Below, piece after piece: positions 35,952 through 47,742 of a DNA stretch of 64,000 nucleotides (its first letter is position 1; each line of letters starts with the position of its first letter). The stretch covers positions 1,606,001 to 1,670,000 of the forward strand of contig NZ_CP136520.1 of the NCBI RefSeq assembly GCF_032813545.1, written 5' to 3'. Source of the stretch: Nodosilinea sp. E11 (GTDB lineage: Bacteria; Cyanobacteriota; Cyanobacteriia; Phormidesmidales; Phormidesmidaceae). Position numbers and translations under genes: made by a program. The notes under the pieces were generated by a model. It worked only from the letters and a program-made list of their open reading frames with translations, did not search any database and was not told where the DNA came from.

Positions 35952-36766
35952 TGAATCTGCTTTTTCGGCCTCTAGTAATTGCTCTGCTCTGCCTACTGTG
36001 TCTCACGGGTTGGAGCCTGCCCACCTGGGCACAATCCGACCCGGCGGACCTCTCGCCCCAGGCGGTGCAAGAGATTTCTGACCTACGCCAAAAAGCGTTT
36101 ACCGCTTCCCAAACAGGGCAGTTCAACGAGGCCGAGACCTACTGGAGCCAGCTGATCGACTACCTGCCCGACGAGGCCGCCCTCTGGAGCAACCGGGGCA
36201 ATGTGCGGGTCAGCCAAAACAAATTAGCTGAGGCGCTGGACGACTATAACCAAGCGGTGGCCTTGGCCCCAGAACAGCCCGACCCCTACCTCAACCGGGG
36301 GGCCGCGCTAGAGGGGCTGGGGCGGTGGGAGGATGCGATCGACGACTACAGTCAGGTGCTGGCCCTCAACCCTGAGGATGCCGCCGCCTACAATAATCGG
36401 GGCAACGCCCAAGCCGGCCTGGGCCACTGGGAAGATGCGCTGGCCGACTACCAAACAGCCGCCGACCTCGACCCCAAATTTGCCTTTGCCCGCGTCAACG
36501 CCGCCCTAGCGCAGTATCAACTGGGCCACGCCGACGAGGCCATTCGCCAGTTTCGCAGCCTTACCCGTCGCTACCCCAGCTTTGCTGACGCCCGCGCCGC
36601 CCTCACCGCTGCGCTGTGGAGCGAGGGCATGAGTGGCGAAGCCGAGAGCAACTGGGTTGCCGTCATGGGCCTCGATCGCCGCTACAAAGACCTCGACTGG
36701 GTCAGCACCGTGCGCCGCTGGCCCCCCGCTATGGTTGCCGCCCTAGAGAAGTTTTTGCACCTATAA
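35951..36766 (+). CDS. Secreted tetratricopeptide-repeat protein
   Basis: 271 residues from ATG 35951, which begins a good signal peptide (MNLLFRPLVIALLCLLCLTG, cleavage near TWAQS). It has four to five TPR units: FNEAETYWSQLIDYLPDEAAL, AEALDDYNQAVALAPEQPDP, WEDAIDDYSQVLALNPEDAA, WEDALADYQTAADLDPKFAF, and a divergent last one. TPR proteins scaffold other proteins; here in the lumen or periplasm, where relatives support photosystem assembly, though the role of this member is not known. A strong hairpin follows the stop. Confidence 0.87.
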   Translation: MNLLFRPLVIALLCLLCLTGWSLPTWAQSDPADLSPQAVQEISDLRQKAFTASQTGQFNEAETYWSQLIDYLPDEAALWSNRGNVRVSQNKLAEALDDYNQAVALAPEQPDPYLNRGAALEGLGRWEDAIDDYSQVLALNPEDAAAYNNRGNAQAGLGHWEDALADYQTAADLDPKFAFARVNAALAQYQLGHADEAIRQFRSLTRRYPSFADARAALTAALWSEGMSGEAESNWVAVMGLDRRYKDLDWVSTVRRWPPAMVAALEKFLHL

Positions 36767-36802
36767 GGGTGCGGGAGAAGCGATCGCCCCTCCCGCACCC
36801 TT
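36765..36802 (+). terminator. Hairpin after the TPR gene
   Basis: A perfect 13-base stem AAGGGTGCGGGAG/CTCCCGCACCCTT overlapping the stop codon, its loop including the HIP1-like CGATCGCCC. The T run is short, so terminator strength is uncertain. Confidence 0.6.
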
Positions 36803-36910
36803 ACGTCAGTAGACGAGTACAGCCTGGCAAAAGCTAGCCAACCCTTCCTGAAACCTCAAACCTAGCACCTGACACCCCTAGCCAGGGTTACCTATTCCTA
36901 CCAGCCAGCC

Positions 36911-37063
36911 CTACCCCTCCTCCCCAGTCAAAACCGCGACCAAGGTGGCCTCAACCATCTCCTGGGCCTGGGCGATGTAGTCGGGGTCGCTCACCTCATG
37001 ACCTTCAAAGTAGAGGGCCAAGGGCAGCGCCGCCAAGATGACCTCGGCGGGGCGAGGGGCCAC
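36911..37063 (-). CDS. Possible small protein, doubtful
   Basis: A minus-strand frame reading MAPRPAEVILAALPLALYFE...DPDYIAQAQEMVEATLVAVLTGEEG from GTG 37063. Codon use looks like host coding sequence and the frame stays open to 37137 with LLTAAIATATLCLV ahead, but there is no ATG there. It may be a decayed gene. No family recognised. It lies in the 386-base gap between the TPR and PH-like genes. Confidence 0.3.
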   Translation of the reverse strand: MAPRPAEVILAALPLALYFEGHEVSDPDYIAQAQEMVEATLVAVLTGEEG

Positions 37064-37153
37064 GAGGCAGAGGGTGGCGGTGGCGATCGCAGCGGTCAGC
37101 AGTTTGAGGGGTCTAAAAACAAGAGTGCTCCAGGGTTATGGGTGAAAACTAGG

Positions 37154-37684
37154 TTATTCACGAAAACTGACAGTGTCGGGGGTTAGCCCCGATCGGGGTT
37201 GAGAAGGCTCGGCTGTGGCGCGGGCGACTTGATCTTCTAGGGCGCTGAGAAACTGCGGGCCGCCATTCATCGGGGCAATTTCGATCACCAGGATTTCGCC
37301 AGAGTGAGCGAAGATTTGAATCACGTCGCCGATCAGGTTTTGCACTTCGTGCTCAATGCGAGCAATCTCATTTAGGGGAATGCTGGTAGTCGCCGATGAC
37401 CGGTGATAGAGAATGCGGCGATCGGTCAAAATAGCCGCTTCGGTCCCCTTTAAAGCAATGGTGGCGTCGTAATAGGCGATCACCTTTTCGCCTTCCTCAA
37501 GCAGGTTGTGGGTCTGAAGATATTGGGTGGCGTAAGGCTCCATGGTGCTAGTAAAGCGCACGCCGCCAGCGGGTCCAAAACTGAAGAAAATCAGCAGACC
37601 TAAGGTTGTCGCCGCCAGGGCACCAGCGGGTATGCCCAAGCCAAGGAGCAGCCAGCGCCGGGGGGTGTTTTGAGTGGCTTGCAT
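37154..37684 (-). CDS. Membrane-anchored PH-like domain protein
   Basis: 176 residues from ATG 37684, preceded by GGAGATAACGACT. One N-terminal membrane helix (WLLLGLGIPAGALAATTLGLLIFFSFG) is followed by a region with EEGEKVIAYYDATIALKGTEAAILTDRRILYHRSSATTSIPLNEIARIEHE, which has the pattern of bacterial PH-like domains (a Y-D-x-T start, a TDRR-I-hY turn). It may sense membrane or lipid state. It starts a run of minus-strand genes that are separated by long leaders rather than forming a tight operon. Confidence 0.7.
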   Translation of the reverse strand: MQATQNTPRRWLLLGLGIPAGALAATTLGLLIFFSFGPAGGVRFTSTMEPYATQYLQTHNLLEEGEKVIAYYDATIALKGTEAAILTDRRILYHRSSATTSIPLNEIARIEHEVQNLIGDVIQIFAHSGEILVIEIAPMNGGPQFLSALEDQVARATAEPSQPRSGLTPDTVSFRE

Positions 37685-37766
37685 AGTCGTTATCTCCGGG
37701 TAAAGTATTCAAAATGGGAAAATAGTGCAGGGCAGAAACCCAGTTAATTCATGGCTAGAATGACGG

Positions 37767-37791
37767 GCTAGCTAGCTGTCAGCTAGCTAGC
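37767..37791. repeat. Perfect 25-base palindrome built of CTAG units
   Basis: GCTAGCTAGCTG-T-CAGCTAGCTAGC, arms of 12 with a single-base centre. It lies between the PH-like gene start and the cupin gene stop, 82 bases upstream of the former. It may be an operator or transcript end. Confidence 0.6.
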
Positions 37792-37834
37792 TATCAGAAT
37801 GATGAATTGACAAATTCGGGATGCACTCGAAGGT

Positions 37835-38299
37835 CTAAGCAGGGTTGAAAATGCGAACCTGGTGGCGATCGCAAACAGCCAGAAACTCATCGAGATGGTC
37901 GGGCAAGACAATGGCGCGATCGCCCACTTCCCGGTAAAAGGCATCGGCAAAGCCCGGCAGAATAATCAGCAGCTTGGCCTCAGGTGAGCTGACCCGAAAC
38001 CCATGGGCGATATCGGCTGGAAAATGAATGGATGCCCCGGCAGCAGCCACCACCTCGCGACGGCCAATGGTGACCTCTAGTTCACCGCTGAGCATGTAAA
38101 AGGTCTCCTCCCAGGGATGCGTGTGCAGCGGGGCACCATTGCCCAGGCTGTCACTGGCTTCGTACATCACCCACTGATTTTGGGTGGCGTCGCGATCAAT
38201 TTTGACCACCATCTTGTGGGTCAGCATTTGAAAGCGATCGCCTTTCCCAGGAGCAAGAACCTTGGGGGTAGAGGAGGCCTGAGTCATTACTTGAGTCAT
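37835..38299 (-). CDS. Single-domain cupin protein
   Basis: 154 residues from ATG 38299, which has GGAGATTTCACC upstream. The first cupin motif is GAPLHTHPWEETFYMLSGELEVTIG, containing the H-x-H-x4-E metal ligands; the second is FPADIAHGFRVSS with the fourth ligand His. It is a small metalloprotein of unknown reaction. The neighbour upstream is a VOC protein that may act in similar small-molecule chemistry, but the two are not tightly linked. Confidence 0.85.
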   Translation of the reverse strand: MTQVMTQASSTPKVLAPGKGDRFQMLTHKMVVKIDRDATQNQWVMYEASDSLGNGAPLHTHPWEETFYMLSGELEVTIGRREVVAAAGASIHFPADIAHGFRVSSPEAKLLIILPGFADAFYREVGDRAIVLPDHLDEFLAVCDRHQVRIFNPA

Positions 38300-38478
38300 G
38301 GTGAAATCTCCAATAGTGTTTGTTCGGGTAGGTGAATCGGGTGTGTGAACCCGCTGAAAAATTGCGCTAGACAACCTGCCGCCACTCCGGCTGGGAGTAG
38401 CGATCGCAGCAAAGCTAAGCAGCGAAAAAGCTGGGGTGCCACTCCGCCTCTGGGGTGGAGTAGGGTTTCTAGCGTGGC

Positions 38479-38655
38479 CTAGGGAGCGACGAACCCTAGC
38501 AGGGCCACCCGGTGTTCCTGGGTTTCGGGGTGGTAGGTGATGCGGTAGCGGGTGGGGTGTAGCCCTGGCTGGCTATAGCGTTTCGGCTGGGCAAACTCCT
38601 GCTCGACCGTGGCCTGACTCTTCTCAGGGCCATGCCTCGCAGGGCCATAGACCTT
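38479..38655 (-). pseudogene. Coding-like fragment after the VOC gene
   Basis: One minus-strand frame without a start codon reads protein-like sequence (ATVEQEFAQPKRYSQPG, RYRITYHPETQEHRVALLGF) and stops at 38479. It begins where the VOC gene ends, in another frame. It may be a detached C-terminal part or a truncated gene. No family recognised. Confidence 0.3.
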
Positions 38656-39139
38656 AGCCCCGCATCGGCACCGTGGCCAGTTGGGTCTGGAGGCGCTCCA
38701 GGTTGGCAGGGCTCATGGTTTGCAGATAGCCCTCGGCCATCTGCGGGGGCAGCAGTTCCAGCATCAGCCGGTTTTCTACCCAAAATTCCACCAGGTCAAA
38801 CAGGCCATCGCGGTTGCAGGCTAGGGTGCGCCACCCCTCCCGCTGGGCGATCGCCTCAATGTCGTCCTGGCTAACCGGCACCGAAATCGCCGCATGGACG
38901 GCGGTGAAATGGTAAGGGTGGGCATTCTGGCAAAAGCTGGCCTCATCCTGCCCCTGGCCCGGCATAATTTCGCTGCCGATGGGATAGACCTCGAATAGGG
39001 TGCCGTAGTCATCCTTGACGGCAACCGCATAGGCCCCCTCCAAGGGGGGGAAGGGCATCACGCTGCCCTGGCACAGTTCGGCCAAAATCAGAGCAACCCG
39101 GTGGGGATCCTTGGCCGGAATTGAAATGTGGTGAATCAT
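38654..39139 (-). CDS. VOC/glyoxalase-like superfamily protein
   Basis: 161 residues from ATG 39139, preceded by GGAGGTTGTT. It opens MIHHISIPAKDPHRVALILAEL, the usual VOC start with a His metal ligand, and continues with a second beta-alpha-beta half containing HFTAVHAAISVPVSQDD and FDLVEFWVENRLMLELLPP (Glu ligand). Members bind or convert small molecules with a metal; the substrate here is unknown. The cupin gene lies 350 bases further on the same strand, with the doubtful fragment between. Confidence 0.75.
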   Translation of the reverse strand: MIHHISIPAKDPHRVALILAELCQGSVMPFPPLEGAYAVAVKDDYGTLFEVYPIGSEIMPGQGQDEASFCQNAHPYHFTAVHAAISVPVSQDDIEAIAQREGWRTLACNRDGLFDLVEFWVENRLMLELLPPQMAEGYLQTMSPANLERLQTQLATVPMRG

Positions 39140-39464
39140 AACAACCTCCCATTAGGGAAAAGCGGAGAGAAAAAGCGGAGAACGGCCTAAGAAAACGCTT
39201 GTGGTGAACGTTTCGTTGGTCTAACTATCGCTTTCTCACTGCCGGGAAACCAGGGAGGATAGGGTAAGTTAACCGGCAAGTTTAGAAGCAGGATTCAGCC
39301 TGTCGTCGCCGACTGGCTACAGGTACCGGTGCTAAACCCCTTTGAGTAGAACCTCTAACGACCACTGTTGCAGCTTGTATAAACGATGACTCTGGCTGTT
39401 TGAGTTTGTGCGATGATATCGCTGATCCTGGGGTAAAACTCCCCTGGGCACTCGATTCAACGGT
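39140..39464. promoter_or_regulatory. Divergent region upstream of the VOC and STAND genes
   Basis: 325 bases between divergent genes. No repeat of the window's families, no clear promoter boxes, and no open frame that looks coding. Confidence 0.35.
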
Positions 39465-43118
<3,654 letters not shown>

Positions 43119-43358
43119 GACAGGCTGGTAGAAATAGGGCAACCCTTGCTGGGGAGTCAGGTAATGGGTTTCAGGGCTTGGGTTTCAGGCCTCGGGAATA
43201 TAGCTGTAGCCAGTCTGGTTAAGACATTTTCCCTCAAAACGTTTGAACGTTTCTAAGGTATCTGGATATCCTAACCCAAGTGACTATGGCTATAGCTGGC
43301 CGACTTATGCTGCAAAGTAGAAGCTGTCAGGCCAAAGAGGAACGAGAGAAATACGGTT

Positions 43359-43563
43359 TAATACCAATCGTCCATGTCGCCAAGACGACACCCCCAACGA
43401 TGAAAATTGTAGGGTGCATCCGCGCAGCGATGCACCGTCTCAGGGTTATTTTTAGAGCAAATCCGAATCGTATAACCCCGATTCCCAACAGGCCAGCTCG
43501 TAGGGGGCGCATGGCATGCGCCCTGCCGGAATCGGGGGTAACCAAGCAGGCTTTGGGATAAGC
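43359..43563. repeat. MITE-like dispersed repeat, long copy C
   Basis: Shares with copies A and B the left 110 bases, then has CCCCGATTCCC...AATCGGGGGTAACC ends around a GGGCGCATGGCATGCGCCC palindrome. It lies in the 600-base gap between the STAND and TetR genes. The same gap has degenerate tandem units AAACCGCAAACC/TTGAACCCTAAACC at 43579-43619, and no gene. Confidence 0.8.
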
Positions 43564-43693
43564 CATACGGGAAGCTACAAACCGCAAACCTTGAACCCTA
43601 AACCTTGAACCGCAAACCCTAGCCCGCTAAAGCCCGCCATAACTAACTCGGCTCAGCCCCTGTCACCCCAAAAACCTATGCTACCCTTAAAAA

Positions 43694-43710
43694 TAACGAG
43701 CGCTCAGTTA
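43694..43710. promoter_or_regulatory. Candidate TetR operator
   Basis: TAACGAGCGCTCAGTTA has the central palindrome GAGCGCTC and lies eight bases before the TetR start codon. The GAGCGCTC core is common in TetR-family operators. It would give autoregulation of the three-gene unit. Confidence 0.5.
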
Positions 43711-43717
43711 AAAATAA

Positions 43718-44302
43718 ATGCCCAAGGTTGTCGACCACGACGAGTATCGCAAAGCGCTGCTGAACCAGTGCTTTGACCTATTTGCCGATCACGGCTACGC
43801 CAGCCTGACCACCCGGCAGATCGCCAAGGCGCTCGGCGTTTCCACCGGCACGCTGTACTACTACTTCCCCAGCAAGGAGGATCTGTTCATGCAGCTGATC
43901 GAAGAGATGACCACCCAAGATTTGCTGCGCGCCAGTGCTGAGATTGAAGGGTTGAGCAGCCTGCGGGAGCGCATTCTGGCTCTGGCCGATTTTTTAGAAA
44001 CCAACGCAGACTATTTCATCAAGCAGAATTTGCTGCTCATGGATTTTTACCAGCATGCGGGGGTGGGGCCATCGCGGGTGAACGAGGCGGTGCAGCGGGT
44101 GAGTGTGCGATCGCGCGATGAAATCATGACCGCCCTTCAGCTCGACAACCCCCTGATTGCCACCCACGTGCTCTGCCTGTTCGACGGGATGATCTCCGAG
44201 CGCATGGTGAACCCCGAGATGGTGTCCTACCGTCAACAGGCCGAACTGCTGGCGGACCTGCTCACTGCCTACCTGGAGAAATTTCCGGGAGGGAAGCAAT
44301 GA
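43718..44302 (+). CDS. TetR family transcriptional regulator
   Basis: 194 residues. The DNA-binding domain is standard: LLNQCFDLFADHGYASLTTRQIAKALGVSTGTLYYYFPSKEDLF. The ligand-binding half is helical (DLLRASAEIEGLSSLRERILALADF) with no identifiable ligand. It is the first gene of a tight unit: its stop overlaps the next start by four bases (ATGA), and the acetyltransferase gene follows, likewise overlapping. A palindrome just before its ATG is a likely autoregulatory site. The unit probably answers a small toxic compound, by inference. Confidence 0.92.
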   Translation: MPKVVDHDEYRKALLNQCFDLFADHGYASLTTRQIAKALGVSTGTLYYYFPSKEDLFMQLIEEMTTQDLLRASAEIEGLSSLRERILALADFLETNADYFIKQNLLLMDFYQHAGVGPSRVNEAVQRVSVRSRDEIMTALQLDNPLIATHVLCLFDGMISERMVNPEMVSYRQQAELLADLLTAYLEKFPGGKQ

Positions 44303-44523
44303 GGCTGCGTTCCCGGAAATTAGCCATTGGCCAATTGCCCTGGGTATGGCTGCGCTATGGCCGCCGCCAGCTTTACCCCTGGTGGGTGCTGATGGTAGCG
44401 GGCTGGCAGCTGCTGGTGCAGTGCGGGGTAGACCGAGACCGCGCCGCCATTCGCTGGATGGCCACCGCCGTCAAAATTGACGGCGCTAAGCTGACCGAGT
44501 TTCTCAACGACTTAATCTGGTGA
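44299..44523 (+). CDS. Small membrane-interacting protein between tetR and GNAT genes
   Basis: 74 residues, basic at the start (RLRSRKLAIGQ), then a tryptophan-rich hydrophobic segment LYPWWVLMVAGWQLLVQCGV and a C-terminal helix (AAIRWMATAVKIDGAKLTEFLNDLIW). I do not recognise a family. Both ends overlap the neighbouring genes by four bases, which supports translation and a shared function. It could sit at the membrane. Confidence 0.6.
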   Translation: MRLRSRKLAIGQLPWVWLRYGRRQLYPWWVLMVAGWQLLVQCGVDRDRAAIRWMATAVKIDGAKLTEFLNDLIW

Positions 44524-45140
44524 ACCCAATGAAAACACTATCGCCGCTAACCGTTTTGCAGCCCACCCAGTTTGATGCCGCCACCACGCTGCTGTGCGAG
44601 GCCTTTGCCGACGACCCGCTGTTCAACTACTTGGTGCCTGCCGATGTGGGCGATCGCCCCAGGGTGATGGCCTATGTCTTTCGCCTGCTGCTGATCTGCG
44701 GCGGCGACCACAGCTACGGCCTCACCGACACCGATGGCCAAACCCTCAAAGGCGTCGCCCTTTGGCTGCCGCCAGGGCAGTCGGTGGGTTTGGTGGATAT
44801 GCTGCGGGCGGGTCTGTACCAACTGCCTTTTCGCCTACCCTGGCAGTATCTAACCCGTTGGCAAGCTGCCCTGGCCCTCGACCACTACCACCACCAGGCC
44901 ATGCCGATGCCTCACTGGTACCTGATGCTACTGGCAGTCAGCCCCCGCTACCAGCGCCAGGGCGTCGGTCACCAGCTGATCCAGCCGGTATTAGAAGAAT
45001 GCGATCGCACCGGCCAATCCTGCTATCTCGAAACCTCCACCGAGGGAGCCCTCCGCTTTTACCAGCGCCACGGCTTTGAAATTCTCAAAACTGGCCCCTT
45101 CGTCGAGCAAGCCCCACCGTTTTGGACAATGCAGCGGTAA
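44520..45140 (+). CDS. GNAT family N-acetyltransferase
   Basis: 206 residues. GTG 44520 overlaps the previous stop (GTGA); ATG 44529 is an equally good start. The GNAT core has LLAVSPRYQRQGVGHQLIQPVLEECDRTGQSCYLETSTEGALRFYQRHGFE, with the acetyl-CoA pyrophosphate loop R/Q-x-x-G-x-G/A in RQGVGH. It would acetylate a small amine or protein. Since it is in a TetR-led unit, it may inactivate the compound that the regulator detects, a guess only. It converges with the DUF4912 gene three bases later. Confidence 0.88.
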   Translation: MNPMKTLSPLTVLQPTQFDAATTLLCEAFADDPLFNYLVPADVGDRPRVMAYVFRLLLICGGDHSYGLTDTDGQTLKGVALWLPPGQSVGLVDMLRAGLYQLPFRLPWQYLTRWQAALALDHYHHQAMPMPHWYLMLLAVSPRYQRQGVGHQLIQPVLEECDRTGQSCYLETSTEGALRFYQRHGFEILKTGPFVEQAPPFWTMQR

Positions 45141-45143
45141 AAG

Positions 45144-46277
45144 TCACTCGGCGGCGGGCACTCGCACTGGCTCAGACTTGGCAAGGACCTGCCACTGATA
45201 GCCACTATTGACGTAGCCAATTTCGACCAGGTAGTCGCGATCGGCAATGGCGATCGGCAGGTGCAACTCGCCAGGGGTTTGTAGGGGAGCCTTAAACTCT
45301 TGCAGACTATTGAGACCATTGCTACGGCCAGGCAACTCGGTAACATCGTAGAGCCGGGCCTTAAAAGCACGAGAACCGGCTTTAAGCTCTGCGACGGTAG
45401 TCGGGGGCAATTCCCAGTAGGCGTAGGCATTTTTGCGATCGCGCGGAGTCAGAACGACCCGCGCCGGGGCTAGCTCTAAAGGTTGAGCCAGAGCCGCCGA
45501 TCCCACATCAGCAACATCAGCGATCTCCCCCCCTGGGGCCTCTTCGGCAACCGGGCTGGGGCAGACAGGTACGCGCACAGGGGCCGAACGGGCTAGGGCA
45601 TGCCAGCTATCGTCAGTGCCCCCATAGCCCAGTTCGACCAGGTAGTCGCGGTTGTCAACGGCAACGGGTAGGGACTGATCGCCCACCGCTACGGTGTCAC
45701 AGGCAAACGGGTAAGTATGGTGGGGGGCTTGGCTATCGACATCAGCGATATCGGTGACATCGTGGAGCTTGAGCGCTAGGGAATAGTTTTGCTGCCTCAG
45801 GGCCTCTACCTCTAGCTCAGGCATCTCCCAGGAGGCGCAGGCAGCGCGGCAGTCCCGCGGCGTGAGAACAATGCGGCGATCGCTAGGCGTAACGGTCAGC
45901 GAGGCCGCCACCGGAGCGCGATCTTTGAGCAGCCACCAGAGCAGCCCCCCCAGCAAAGGCAACGCGAGCAGCCAGGGCCACCAGGGCAGTCCCTGGGCAG
46001 AGGTCAAGGGCGGCGCAGACACCGGAGCCGTTGCGTCCAGGGTCGCTTCTGAAGCAGCGACAGCTAAAGGACGGGCGATCGCCAACCGACTACCCGGCCC
46101 AAGCGAGGCCAAAGTTTCACCCCCCTCTCGGGGATGATTGGCCTGGGCCAACAGCACCCCATAGCGCTCAGACCCAATGACAACGGCAACCAGCAACGGT
46201 GCAGTAGCCGCCCACCGCAGCGATCGTTGCCAAGAGGCCCTAGCGCAGGGGGCCTTTACCCCAGAGCGTTTAGACAT
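45144..46277 (-). CDS. Membrane-anchored protein with two DUF4912 domains
   Basis: 377 residues from the ATG giving MSKRSGVKAP. A first hydrophobic segment (AATAPLLVAVVIGSERYGVLL), a spacer and a second one (WWPWLLALPLLGGLLWWLL) precede two copies of DUF4912: RIVLTPRDCRAACASWEMP and RVVLTPRDRKNAYAYWELP, each followed by RDYLVELGYG or RDYLVEIGYV. DUF4912 is a beta-sandwich domain of unknown role, in cyanobacteria usually near the envelope. The linker between copies is Ala/Glu-rich. It converges with the GNAT gene. Confidence 0.85.
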   Translation of the reverse strand: MSKRSGVKAPCARASWQRSLRWAATAPLLVAVVIGSERYGVLLAQANHPREGGETLASLGPGSRLAIARPLAVAASEATLDATAPVSAPPLTSAQGLPWWPWLLALPLLGGLLWWLLKDRAPVAASLTVTPSDRRIVLTPRDCRAACASWEMPELEVEALRQQNYSLALKLHDVTDIADVDSQAPHHTYPFACDTVAVGDQSLPVAVDNRDYLVELGYGGTDDSWHALARSAPVRVPVCPSPVAEEAPGGEIADVADVGSAALAQPLELAPARVVLTPRDRKNAYAYWELPPTTVAELKAGSRAFKARLYDVTELPGRSNGLNSLQEFKAPLQTPGELHLPIAIADRDYLVEIGYVNSGYQWQVLAKSEPVRVPAAE

Positions 46278-46429
46278 AAGCGGCACCCAGATAAGGCAGA
46301 ACAGGAAAACATCGCTAACCAAATACTGAACAATCGCTATAGTTGGGCCATCAAACCCAGAGATCGAAGCAATTTATCTGACATTGCCAGCTTCGATTGA
46401 AGCGCGTTAGCAAAATACCCAGTGTCAGG

Positions 46430-46512
46430 AATACCAAATCCGAATTACATAACTCCGATTTCCAAAAGGCCAAACCTTAGGGTCGCATAGCATGCACCCT
46501 GCTGAACTGACA
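46430..46512. repeat. MITE-like repeat, short decayed copy
   Basis: ATACCAAATCCGAATTACATAACTCCGATT at the left (16 bases of it identical to the family consensus), then AGGGTCGCATAGCATGCACCCT and a decayed right end. It lies in the 347-base gap between the DUF4912 and protease genes, where nothing else is seen. Confidence 0.65.
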
Positions 46513-46624
46513 AATAGGTATCTTTAAAGAACCCACCAGTTTTTGGGCCGAAACAATTCACTTTGGTACTCAGAGATTAGATCAAAAACCTAATAAACTC
46601 ATAAAATCAGGCCAAAAACAACGC

Positions 46625-47479
46625 TTAAACCCTAGGCAAATCAAAACTATTGCATTGGTTAATATCGCCACCTGCCACGCCGCGATAAAACCACTCGACG
46701 CGCTGCTGCGATGACCCATGGGTAAAAGAGTCAGGGGTAACATAGCCCCGAGCTTCCATTTGCAGGCGATCGTCGCCGATTTGACTAGCGGCGTTGAGGG
46801 CTTCTTCAATATCGCCCTCTTCTAGAATGTCGCGGGTCACATGGGCGCGGTGAGCCCACACACCAGCGAAGCAGTCGGCCTGAAGTTCGAGCCGCACTGA
46901 TAGATCGTTAGCCTGGGTGCGGCTGCTCCCCTGCTGTGCCCGCCGTACCTGACTGGAAATACCCAGCAAATTTTGCACATGGTGTCCTACCTCGTGGGCA
47001 ATCACGTAGGCCTGGGCAAAGTCGCCCGGAGCACCATGACGCTCCGACAGATCTCGAAAAAAGCTGGTATCGAGGTAAATCATCTGGTCAGCAGGGCAGT
47101 AAAACGGCCCCATGGCAGCCTGACCCAAGCCGCAGGCTGACTGGGTCGCACCGGAGTACAACACCAGGTTAGGCTCCTGATAGCGAGCCCCAAACTCGGT
47201 TTGGAAGATGCGGTGCCAGGTATCTTCCGTTTCGCCTAGCACTGCTGAGACAAACTCTGCCGAGCGATCGCTCTCAATCTGGCTCACCGGAGGAGCAGTA
47301 TCGTAGAGACTCAACGCCCCCCCAGGCTCAAGCACGACCGAGGGGTCACCGCCTAAAAAAGCGACCACTAGCGCTAAAAGCAACGCCCCCAAACCACCCA
47401 CTGCGGCCCCGCCTCGAGGCGCACCCATACCCCGGCGATCCTGTACGTTGGTGCTGCGTCGACTCGATTGCCACTTCAT
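46625..47479 (-). CDS. Neutral zinc metallopeptidase (YpfJ/zinc-metallopeptidase family)
   Basis: 284 residues. A short basic start, a Gly/Ala-rich membrane segment (AAVGGLGALLLALVVAFLGG) and then a catalytic domain with the zinc motif AYVIAHEVGHHVQNLLG (H-E-x-x-H), the third ligand in LELQADCFAGVWAH, and the CGLGQAAMGPFYCPADQMIYLDTSFF block, whose cysteines probably form a disulfide. The domain faces the periplasm. Substrates are unknown in this family. The end IEEALNAASQIGDDRLQ...TPDSFTHGSSQQRVEWF is diagnostic. Confidence 0.93.
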   Translation of the reverse strand: MKWQSSRRSTNVQDRRGMGAPRGGAAVGGLGALLLALVVAFLGGDPSVVLEPGGALSLYDTAPPVSQIESDRSAEFVSAVLGETEDTWHRIFQTEFGARYQEPNLVLYSGATQSACGLGQAAMGPFYCPADQMIYLDTSFFRDLSERHGAPGDFAQAYVIAHEVGHHVQNLLGISSQVRRAQQGSSRTQANDLSVRLELQADCFAGVWAHRAHVTRDILEEGDIEEALNAASQIGDDRLQMEARGYVTPDSFTHGSSQQRVEWFYRGVAGGDINQCNSFDLPRV

Positions 47480-47522
47480 GGGTTTACCTCAATTCCCAAC
47501 GGGAAAGCTTTAGAACACAACA

Positions 47523-47546
47523 CCCCTGAGGATATGCCCTCAGGGG
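47523..47546. other. Hairpin upstream of the protease gene
   Basis: CCCCTGAG and CTCAGGGG around an eight-base loop, 43 bases before the protease start on the minus strand. It may belong to its 5' leader. Confidence 0.4.
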
Positions 47547-47640
47547 ATTTATGGGTAACAGTCTGGGGTTAGACTTGGCCCTCGGCACCTACGTCTAGAC
47601 GCTTACTTAAGCGCCCGATCAACCGTGCCTTTAGCTCTAT

Positions 47641-47673
47641 AAGCAAACCCCAGCTCTCAAGAGAAAGCTGGGG
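47641..47673 (-). terminator. Rho-independent terminator of avtA-rimM
   Basis: On the minus strand CCCCAGCT...AGCTGGGG with an inner pair is followed by TTTGCTT. It lies 70 bases past the rimM stop. Confidence 0.7.
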
Positions 47674-47742
47674 CGAATTTGGTCGTTCCATTTATGGTCG
47701 TTGTGCCAACAATAGAATTTAAAGATAAGAAAGTCATAAAGC

